This document shows positions 6,884 through 13,904 of a DNA stretch of 15,094 nt, in pieces. The stretch is from an uncultured Bacteroidota bacterium (GTDB lineage: Bacteria > Bacteroidota > Bacteroidia > Bacteroidales > SZUA-534): positions 1 through 15,094 of the forward strand of contig CALBPW010000534.1 in NCBI GenBank assembly GCA_937899145.1. Direction: 5' to 3'. The notes under the pieces were generated by a model. The model made no database searches. It was given only the letters and a program-made list of their open reading frames with translations, and was not told the DNA's origin. The position numbers and the translations under genes were made by a program. How positions within the stretch are numbered: the first letter of the stretch is position 1; every line of letters begins with the position of its first letter.

Positions 6884-9505
6884 ATGAACAAAATAAAAAC
6901 ATTAAGCATTATAATTTTACTGCTATTTACAGCAAACATAAATGCGCAAGATACCAAGGAATTAAAACAACAATTACAACGCGCAAGCAACAAAACCGAG
7001 CAAATCAGCATTTTGCACAAACTTGCCGATATTGCTTCAACCGAAGGAAAACCAGCTGAAGTAATCTCATATCACAAACAAGCACTGCAAATCAGCATCG
7101 AAATTGGTAATAAAAGCGAAGAAATAAAATCTCTCAATTATATAGGCGCAATTCATTGGCGTTCAAACAATTATGACTCAGCACGACACTATTACCAACT
7201 TGCGCTTGACGCCTGCACTGAAAATAACACAGAAGATAAAGCTCGTATTCTCAACAATTTAGCTCTCACAAACCAAAGTCAAGGGAATTATGCCGAAGCC
7301 GAAAAACACTATCGTGAGGCTTTGCGTAACTGGCAGATTATCAATAACAAAGCCGAACTTGCATCAACTGAGAACCGCATTGGCAGCATGTTTTTGGCGC
7401 GCAATATGTTCGATTCCGCATTGATACAATACAACAAAGCTCTTACTTTACGCATTGAACTAAAAGATACCGCTGCTATTGCCTTAACATTCAACAATAT
7501 AGCCACATTATACAAAAACCAGAAGCAATTTGATTCAGCTCTTGTAAATATGAAAAAATCAATAAACATGATGCTGATAATCAACGATAAAAACGGATTA
7601 GCAGAAAGTTTCAACAATCTGGGAGGACTTTATTGGCAAAACAAGATGTACAAAGAATCGCTTACAAATTACCTCTTAGCTCTCGACCTACGCGAAACCG
7701 AAGGCAATACCGATAAAATTGCCGCTACCACAAGTAATATAGGATTGATTTACAAAGATTTAAAGAATTACAAAAAAGCACTCGAATACTACAACAAATC
7801 GCTTGAGCAATACAAAAAAAGTGGCAACCAATTTCGTCAAGCTGAAGTACTAAATTTAATTGGCGGTGTTTATTGGCAATCAGGCGATTACCGCAAAGCT
7901 GCCGACATATACAAAAATGTGCTAAACATGCACGAAACTTTTGGTGACCGCAAATTTATAGCTCGCTCGCACAACAACTTGGCTTTGGCTTACAAAAGCC
8001 TCAACCAACGCGACTCGGCACTTGCCGAATACAACAATGCGCTTACCATCTATCAAGAACTTGACGATAAAGTAAACATAGCCGCAATTATCAATAATAT
8101 TGGAAATCTGCACCAGAAATTTGGCGAATACGACGCCGCCATACAAAATGTCGAGCATTCGCTTGCGCTTCGCAAAAAAATCGGCAACCAAATCGGCATT
8201 GCCTATTCTGAACTCGATTTAGGTAAATTATATCACATTAAAAAGCGGAATGACAAAGTTTTACCACTACTAACAGACGCTCAAAAAATCGCTGAAAAAA
8301 TCAATAATATTGAATTAAAAACCGATGTCCTGCACACACTTTCTGAAGTTTATGCCGAAAACCGAAATTTTGAAAAGTCATACACATATTTAAGTAAATA
8401 TAACATTTTAAAAGACAGCATTTTAAACATCGAAAGCATAAAACGAATTGCCGAAATGCAAATTCGTTACGAAACCGAGCAAATGGAACAAGAGCTGAAA
8501 ATCAAAGAATTACAAATCGCGCAAGAACAAGAGCGCAACAATCGGCAAAAAACGATTATCTATTTTACAATAATATTTCTAATCATTGTCATAATTTTCG
8601 CTGGCATAGTAATCCGCAAAAACAAACGCATACGCACCGCCAATGCAATGCTTGATGAACAAAACAAACAAATTTTGCAACAAAACGAAGAAATTGAACA
8701 ACAACGAGATTATGTTACATTGCAACGCGACCAGATTGCAGAACAAAAAGAAAAAATAACTGACAGTATTGAATATGCAAGTCGCATACAATCAGCAATG
8801 CTAACACCTCAAAATATCTGCGACGAATTATTGCCCAAACATTTCATTATGTTAAAACCACGCGACATTGTAAGTGGCGATTTTTATTGGATAAAAAAAA
8901 TCAACGGCAAAGTTATTGCCGCAGCAGGTGACTGCACAGGGCACGGCGTCCCCGGTGCTTTTATGAGCATGTTAGGCTCAACCCTACTCGAACAAATTAC
9001 AGCAAACGGCAACTTCAACAACGCTGCCGACATACTCGAAAAAATGCGAACATCAGTAAAAATAGCTCTACACCAAAACGAAGTGCAACAATCGCAAGCC
9101 GATGGCATGGATTGCTCTCTCTGCATTATCGATTTTGAACAGCGACAACTACAATTTGCAGGTGCAAATAATCCGCTAATAATTATTAGAGATGGAGAAA
9201 TTATTGAAATTGAAGCAGATAAAATGCCTATCGGAATACATATTTTTGAAGAAGTGCCATTCAAAAACAACGATTTGACACTTAAAAAAGGAGACAAATT
9301 ATATATGTTTTCCGATGGTTTTGCCGACCAATTCAATGGAAAAACCGGGAGAAAATTGATGATGAAAAACTTTAAAAAAATGCTTCTCGAAACAAGCAAC
9401 ACGCCAATAAAAGAACAGAAAAACTTTCTAAATCAGAAATTTACAGAATGGAAAGGCGATTACCGGCAAATTGACGATGTGCTTGTAATTGGAATCGAAA
9501 TATGA
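6884..9505 (+). CDS. TPR-repeat transmembrane receptor with SpoIIE-type Ser phosphatase domain
   Basis: The 873-residue protein starts with a signal peptide (about 1-21, ending INAQ). About ten or eleven TPR units with an unusually regular 40-residue period follow (about 80-510), many with NNIG-x-(I/L)-Y and Y-x-x-AL cores. This spacing is longer than the classic 34 and recalls kinesin-light-chain/LGN-type TPRs. A charged coiled coil leads into one membrane helix (about 558-577) and a second Gln/Glu-rich coil (about 585-630). The C-terminal SpoIIE/PPM phosphatase domain (about 645-873) keeps its metal-binding motifs: SGDFYW at 664-669, GDCTGHGVPGAFMS at 682-695 (D683), GMD at 741-743, FSDG at 809-812 (D811) and DDV at 864-866. 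By topology the TPRs are periplasmic and the phosphatase cytoplasmic. SpoIIE-type enzymes usually dephosphorylate STAS-domain anti-anti-sigma proteins, and one is encoded at 13489-13833. The substrate here is inferred. The histidine kinase gene follows 85 bases later. Confidence 0.92.
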   Translation: MNKIKTLSIIILLLFTANINAQDTKELKQQLQRASNKTEQISILHKLADIASTEGKPAEVISYHKQALQISIEIGNKSEEIKSLNYIGAIHWRSNNYDSARHYYQLALDACTENNTEDKARILNNLALTNQSQGNYAEAEKHYREALRNWQIINNKAELASTENRIGSMFLARNMFDSALIQYNKALTLRIELKDTAAIALTFNNIATLYKNQKQFDSALVNMKKSINMMLIINDKNGLAESFNNLGGLYWQNKMYKESLTNYLLALDLRETEGNTDKIAATTSNIGLIYKDLKNYKKALEYYNKSLEQYKKSGNQFRQAEVLNLIGGVYWQSGDYRKAADIYKNVLNMHETFGDRKFIARSHNNLALAYKSLNQRDSALAEYNNALTIYQELDDKVNIAAIINNIGNLHQKFGEYDAAIQNVEHSLALRKKIGNQIGIAYSELDLGKLYHIKKRNDKVLPLLTDAQKIAEKINNIELKTDVLHTLSEVYAENRNFEKSYTYLSKYNILKDSILNIESIKRIAEMQIRYETEQMEQELKIKELQIAQEQERNNRQKTIIYFTIIFLIIVIIFAGIVIRKNKRIRTANAMLDEQNKQILQQNEEIEQQRDYVTLQRDQIAEQKEKITDSIEYASRIQSAMLTPQNICDELLPKHFIMLKPRDIVSGDFYWIKKINGKVIAAAGDCTGHGVPGAFMSMLGSTLLEQITANGNFNNAADILEKMRTSVKIALHQNEVQQSQADGMDCSLCIIDFEQRQLQFAGANNPLIIIRDGEIIEIEADKMPIGIHIFEEVPFKNNDLTLKKGDKLYMFSDGFADQFNGKTGRKLMMKNFKKMLLETSNTPIKEQKNFLNQKFTEWKGDYRQIDDVLVIGIEI

Positions 9506-9590
9506 ACAACTAAACAAATAGCCAGATTAAAAATTAAAACACAAATAATAACCATAAAACTCAATCAAACATAAAACTCTTATTTGTAAC

Positions 9591-12398
9591 ATGATAAAAA
9601 TCAAACTTTTAGCAATAGCAGCATGCTTTTCATCACATATATTATATGCACAAAACGCACGCGAAATTTTAGCCAAAAAAATTGCTGACGACACCGATAA
9701 TCGCAAATGCGAATATCTTTTGCAACTTGCTGATTTAAACATCAACACATACCCAACCGAGGCATTAAAACAAGCTGATGAAGCCGCGCAACTATCTAAT
9801 ATTGAGAACAATAGCGACAATTTTATCAAGGCTGTCATCATCAAAATAAAAATACAATGCGCAAATGGCAATTACCGCGAAACTGAAAAGCTATTACACC
9901 AACTTGAAAAAATAGCCAATCATCACAATAACAAAGAGTTAAAAGCGAAAGTAAGACTCGCCAATGCTGATATTGAAACATCAAAAGGTAACCTTAGCGA
10001 TGCAATAAAAATATACGATGAATTGCTGACAGAATGTTCAAAATCAGGTATTTACGAAGTCGCTATAAAAGCTGCAAATCAGTCAGGTTACATTTGGCGC
10101 GAAAAAAACAAGCCGGAAGATTCGCAAAAATCCTTTCTGAAAGCTATCGAAATCGAAAGCCGCGAGAATCACCCTGAACTGAAAGCCACAAGTCTGAATT
10201 TTTTAGGCAGCCATTTTTGGCGTAATGGGCAATACAATCAAGCACTAATCTACTATCAACAAGCATTAACCATCCGTAATCAATACAACAACGATTTCGA
10301 CATTGTTAACTCATTGATTAACATAGGTAATACCTACCAAAATATGGGCAAATTCGACAATGCAATTGAGTATCAAACCGAAGCTCTGAAACTTGCTGAA
10401 AATTGGGAGAATATAACACCAAAAGCACAGATACTCAATTATATAGGTAATATTTACTGGCGCAAAAGTTTGTACGATAGCGCATTAGTTTATTACAAAA
10501 AGTCGATTGCCATTTACACTCAAATTGGCGACAAACTAAAAACAGCAAGTTTAAACGATAACATTGGCAACTCATTCAAAATGAGCAGTCAATTCGATTC
10601 TGCAATGATTTACTACAACAAAGCACTCGAAATTCGACAAACTATGAAGGCAAAATCTGATATTGCCCACTCGCTCTCAAATATCGGCTCAACTTTTTGG
10701 CAATCAGCTAAATATCCACAAGCATTGGAATACTATTTTCAAGCGTTAGACATTCGTGAAAATATTGGCAACAAAGCCGACATTGCAAAATCGCTAAGTA
10801 ATATTGGATTGATTTACAAAGAATTATCTGATTATGAAAAAGCGACCGAATATCAGAAAAAAGCACTTGCAATTTACCAATCAATTGGCAATAAAGCACT
10901 TACCGCCGCAACCCTAAACCAAATTGGTAATGCCTATTGGACTGCTGAAAATTTAGAACTTGCGCTCGAAAGCCACATGCAAGCACTGCGAATACGGCAA
11001 GAAATTGGTGACGAAAATGCCGCCGCCGCGTCAATGAATAATATCGGATTGATTTACCGCGATTTACAACAATTCGACAAAGCTATTTCATTCTTCAATG
11101 ATGCAATCGCTTCAAATCGAAAATCTGGCAATAGACAAGCTTTAGGCTTTGCTCTCAACAATTTAGGAGACACTTACGACCGCTGCAAAAAAGCAGAACT
11201 GTCTATAAATCAATACAATGAGGCATTATCAATTTTTGAGGCGATGAACGATAAACGTAGTATTGCAATAACAGCACAAAACATCGGACAATTCTATTTC
11301 GGCACAAAACAATATGAAAAATCCAAATTATTCTTTAACAAGGCTTTAAAACTTGCACAAGAAATTGACGATATTGAAATAATTAAAAATGTAAGTTTTG
11401 ATAAATTCCAACTATTTGAAGCAACTAAAGAAACTGCTAAAGCATTGGAATCGTTTAAGTTATACAATGCCTATCGAGATAGCGTCAGCAACAGTAAAAG
11501 TTTGCACCGAATGATGGAACTGCAATCGCTTTACGAAATTAATGTTAAACAAAAAGAAATTGAATTACTTAAAAGCAAAGAAGAATATAACACACTCAAA
11601 ATCAGCAATCAACAACGCCAAATAACACTAATTGGCATTGGAATGATTGCATTATTGATTCTTTGCGTTGTTACATTCATCAGCTATCGGAACAAAAAAC
11701 GCGCTAACGAAATGCTACGCAAAACTTTCTCGATAATCGCACACGACCTGCGCAGCCCGGTTGCTGCTCTTAGCTCGCTGACATCAATGCTAAATCAAAA
11801 CGACATTGAACTTAATGAAAACGAACGTAACGAACTGATTAAAAATTCAGAGCAACTGACGCATTCAACCCTACAACTGCTCGAAACGCTGCTTGAATGG
11901 TCTCACACACAAAATGGCAAAATTGTTGAGTATAATCCTGAGAATCTGAATATTAAAATGGTTGCAGAAGAAATTATAAACGCGTCTGGAATAATTGCAA
12001 AAAATAAAGATTTAACTATTGTTAACAAGATAGAAACCAATAATTTGCAGGTTTTTGCCGACCACAAAGGCATGCTCCTAATACTTCGCAACTTAATTGC
12101 TAATGCCATAAAATTTTCACACAAAGGTGGAGAAATTTTGATTTCGGCCACTGAAAATTCTGATAATGTTATTGTTAGCGTAAAAGACTTTGGCACAGGC
12201 ATTGCTCCTACCGACCTAAAACGAATTGTCGAAGGTTTAAATTCTGATTCAAGACAAGGCACAATGAAAGAAAAAGGCTTTGGAATGGGAATGCGATTCT
12301 GCGTCGACTTTGTACATGCAAACAAAGGTCAAATTTGGGCGAAAAGCGAAGAAGGCAAATTCACCGAGTTTTATTTTAGCTTGCCAAAAGGAAAATAG
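9591..12398 (+). CDS. TPR-repeat transmembrane sensor histidine kinase
   Basis: The 935-residue protein has a signal peptide (about 1-20, ending LYAQ) and about eleven or twelve TPR units with a 40-residue period (about 120-600). A coiled stretch, one membrane helix (about 678-699) and a kinase core follow. HisKA carries the phospho-acceptor H718 in IIAHDLRSP. The ATPase shows the N-box N834/N838 (NLIANAIKFS) and a G1 box DFGTGI at 866-871. The G2 box reads GFGMGM (896-901) instead of the usual GTGLGL, which is conservative but unusual. There is no receiver domain, so it must signal to a separate response regulator, and none is encoded next to it. It has the same overall build as the preceding SpoIIE receptor, suggesting duplication of the sensor with a different output. 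The ligand is unknown. The start ATG lacks a Shine-Dalgarno sequence, and the 85-base leader could hold its own promoter, though I found no good match. Confidence 0.92.
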   Translation: MIKIKLLAIAACFSSHILYAQNAREILAKKIADDTDNRKCEYLLQLADLNINTYPTEALKQADEAAQLSNIENNSDNFIKAVIIKIKIQCANGNYRETEKLLHQLEKIANHHNNKELKAKVRLANADIETSKGNLSDAIKIYDELLTECSKSGIYEVAIKAANQSGYIWREKNKPEDSQKSFLKAIEIESRENHPELKATSLNFLGSHFWRNGQYNQALIYYQQALTIRNQYNNDFDIVNSLINIGNTYQNMGKFDNAIEYQTEALKLAENWENITPKAQILNYIGNIYWRKSLYDSALVYYKKSIAIYTQIGDKLKTASLNDNIGNSFKMSSQFDSAMIYYNKALEIRQTMKAKSDIAHSLSNIGSTFWQSAKYPQALEYYFQALDIRENIGNKADIAKSLSNIGLIYKELSDYEKATEYQKKALAIYQSIGNKALTAATLNQIGNAYWTAENLELALESHMQALRIRQEIGDENAAAASMNNIGLIYRDLQQFDKAISFFNDAIASNRKSGNRQALGFALNNLGDTYDRCKKAELSINQYNEALSIFEAMNDKRSIAITAQNIGQFYFGTKQYEKSKLFFNKALKLAQEIDDIEIIKNVSFDKFQLFEATKETAKALESFKLYNAYRDSVSNSKSLHRMMELQSLYEINVKQKEIELLKSKEEYNTLKISNQQRQITLIGIGMIALLILCVVTFISYRNKKRANEMLRKTFSIIAHDLRSPVAALSSLTSMLNQNDIELNENERNELIKNSEQLTHSTLQLLETLLEWSHTQNGKIVEYNPENLNIKMVAEEIINASGIIAKNKDLTIVNKIETNNLQVFADHKGMLLILRNLIANAIKFSHKGGEILISATENSDNVIVSVKDFGTGIAPTDLKRIVEGLNSDSRQGTMKEKGFGMGMRFCVDFVHANKGQIWAKSEEGKFTEFYFSLPKGK

Positions 12399-12796
12399 CA
12401 ATGGTAATTTTTAAAATTCAGAAAAGATTTTGAAAAAATTTTCTTTGATAAGCGCCACCCGCCTACTTCACCACAAACTCTGCCCCATCAGCAGCAAGAC
12501 TCGTATTCTGAAAAACACTCTGTGCCTCTTCCAGCAATGGCTGCAAGTCTTTATATCGGTTTGAGAAATGCCCGATTACTAATTGCCCGACATTTGCGGC
12601 TTTTGCCATTTCAGCTGCCTGCTTGGCTGTTGAATGGTAATTGTCTTTGGCTCGTTTCAAATCTACCTCGCCGTAAGTGGCTTCATGATAAAGCAAATCA
12701 ACACCTTCAATCCATGGTATTGCTTTTGTAAGTTTCACAGTATCAGAAACACAGAGGCCTGTACGGTTTATTTCCTGCATTTTTGTTGTGTAATCC

Positions 12797-12840
12797 CGAA
12801 ATATTTCCACACGCAGGTCGAAAATATCCTGCACGCAGGT
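12797..12840. repeat. Imperfect 22-base tandem duplication inside the RNase Z insertion
   Basis: Bases 12797-12818 and 12819-12840 are adjacent 22-base units. Both begin CGAAA and end CACGCAGGT or its near equal, with 16 of 22 positions identical without gaps. The last nine bases are identical. The unit length is not a multiple of three. It lies in the segment that has no counterpart in normal RNase Z. Confidence 0.55.
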
Positions 12841-12855
12841 GCTTTTGTGTTGTTT

Positions 12856-12866
12856 TCTTCCGATCT
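12856..12866 (+). other. 11-base exact match to the shared 3' end of Illumina adapters
   Basis: TCTTCCGATCT (minus strand AGATCGGAAGA) is the common end of standard Illumina adapters. Two of its bases (12865-12866) form part of the premature TAG in RNase Z. The match stops at 11 bases: the next bases outward do not follow the full adapter, although TGTTTTCTTCC resembles TGTGCTCTTCC. By chance such an 11-mer is expected about 0.007 times in a window of this size counting both strands. It is probably residual adapter at a read end that entered the assembly. Confidence 0.6.
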
Positions 12867-13488
12867 ACGAACATTGTCGGTCGGGAGCGGTTGTTAGCAT
12901 ATTGTTCGGATAGACAGTGCCGTCTGGAGCAATGTAATCATCACCTTGTCTAATACCGAACCGCTTGCTTATTGGTATTTGTAACTCATTGGCAAGCAAT
13001 CCGTTAAGATGCCGAAGTTTCGGTTTCTCCCTGAATAAAAATCCGCAAGTCGGCACCCGATGACGAAGCGGAAACGAATAAACTTCCACTTTATCATCTT
13101 CAAATAGCATTGTCAGTCCATTTTCATAAGTCAGGTTATGAAAAACGACATTAAAACCCAACGGACTTTCATTAATGCCAAGTATTGCCCGCATCAGTTC
13201 TCCAAGTTTCGGATTGCAATAAATATGCAAGTCAGATGTTCGGTTTTGCATGCTCATACTCGATATGACACCGGGTAACCCATAAAAATGGTCACCGTGA
13301 GCATGGCTAACAAATATATGATTGATTTGCAGCATATTAATTTTGTATCGGCGCATATTTATTTGAGCGCCCTCGCCGCAATCAATCAAAAAAAACCGCT
13401 CAAGTACATTGAGCACCTGAGCGGTTGAATATCTGTTGGGTGTAGGACGAGCCGAACTGCAACCCAAGATTTTCAGTGTTATTGACAT

Positions 13489-13833
13489 TTAAGCCTTGTT
13501 AACGATTTCTACAGCTTCTTCAACCGTTTTTGTAATATTCAGCACTGTATCAAGCTGCGATATGGTAATTAATCGTTCGACGGCTGTTTGCAGCCCCGAT
13601 AGTACAAATACTCCGTTAGCATTTTTGCATAAGCGGTTTGCTACCAATATTGCACTCAAACCTGATGAATCGCAATAGCGACAATTGCTCAAATCTAATA
13701 TGATGTTTTTTTCACCATTACCAGCAATCAACACCAATTCTGACTTTAACGATGGCGCAATGTGAGTATCAAGTTTGTCAATAACTACCTCTATTTGAGT
13801 GTAATTATCGAATTTTTCGATTTTGAATTCCAT
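13489..13833 (-). CDS. STAS-domain protein (anti-sigma factor antagonist type)
   Basis: This 114-residue protein is a single STAS domain of the SpoIIAA/RsbV type and of normal length. The key motif CDSSGLSAIL places D55-S56-S57-G58-L59 at the loop where partner kinases phosphorylate a Ser. The alternating hydrophobic strands (IILDLSNC, VFVLSG) and the final helix fit the fold. In partner switching, the unphosphorylated form sequesters an anti-sigma kinase, and a PP2C/SpoIIE phosphatase restores that form. No RsbW-like kinase is in the window. The TPR-SpoIIE protein at 6884-9505 is a possible phosphatase for it, but this is inferred only from family knowledge and proximity. The TAA stop is immediately followed by the RNase Z ATG with no spacer, so the two genes are almost certainly co-transcribed. 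A strong promoter match lies 26 bases upstream. Confidence 0.9.
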   Translation of the reverse strand: MEFKIEKFDNYTQIEVVIDKLDTHIAPSLKSELVLIAGNGEKNIILDLSNCRYCDSSGLSAILVANRLCKNANGVFVLSGLQTAVERLITISQLDTVLNITKTVEEAVEIVNKA

Positions 13834-13859
13834 AATACTAAGATTGATATTTGTTAGAC

Positions 13860-13892
13860 CAAATATAACAAAAACAATTTATAGTTAACAAA
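13860..13892 (-). promoter_or_regulatory. Bacteroidota-type promoter for the STAS-RNase Z operon
   Basis: Reading the minus strand, TTTG (13892-13889) is followed by 21 bases and then TATATTTG (13867-13860). This is a perfect match to the phylum's -33 TTTG / -7 TAnnTTTG consensus with accepted spacing. It sits in the 71-base gap after the S1 gene, 26 bases before the STAS ATG, implying a leader of about 20 bases without a Shine-Dalgarno sequence. Confidence 0.65.
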
Positions 13893-13904
13893 ATCTTTTA
13901 AATT

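Larger units (their letters stand above)
12463..13488 (-). pseudogene. rnz: Ribonuclease Z (tRNA 3' processing), frame interrupted by an in-frame TAG
   Basis: RNase Z cuts the 3' trailer from tRNA precursors. Codons 1-207 (13488 to 12868) hold the metallo-beta-lactamase core with H62-A-H64-G-D66-H67 and a further metal-ligand His, H143 (LRHRVP). A TAG at 12865-12867 then stops translation. The same frame continues and carries the rest of the enzyme: SDT (codons 248-250), LLYHEAT (H268), FHSTA-like YHSTAKQAAEMA, and IGHFSNRYKDL (H307), ending at 12463. All ligands exist, but no single open frame joins them. The combined frame is 341 codons, about 30 more than the usual length near 305-310. The excess falls between APDRQCS and CVSDT, where relatives join the two parts almost directly, so an extra segment of about 100 bases seems to be present. 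Bacteroidota often do not encode tRNA CCA ends and would be expected to need this enzyme, so I favour an assembly error over a true pseudogene. The ATG directly abuts the STAS stop codon. Confidence 0.85.

Noticed and set aside
12406..12444. AT-only hairpins between the kinase and RNase Z genes as a bidirectional terminator
   Set aside because: The arms (AATTTT/AAAATT and AGAAAA/TTTTCT) are short and lack GC pairs. They are too weak to call in such AT-rich sequence.
12463..12834. Independent gene starting at GTG 12834
   Set aside because: It is the C-terminal part of RNase Z in the same frame as the N-terminal part. The first residues fall in the unexplained inserted segment.
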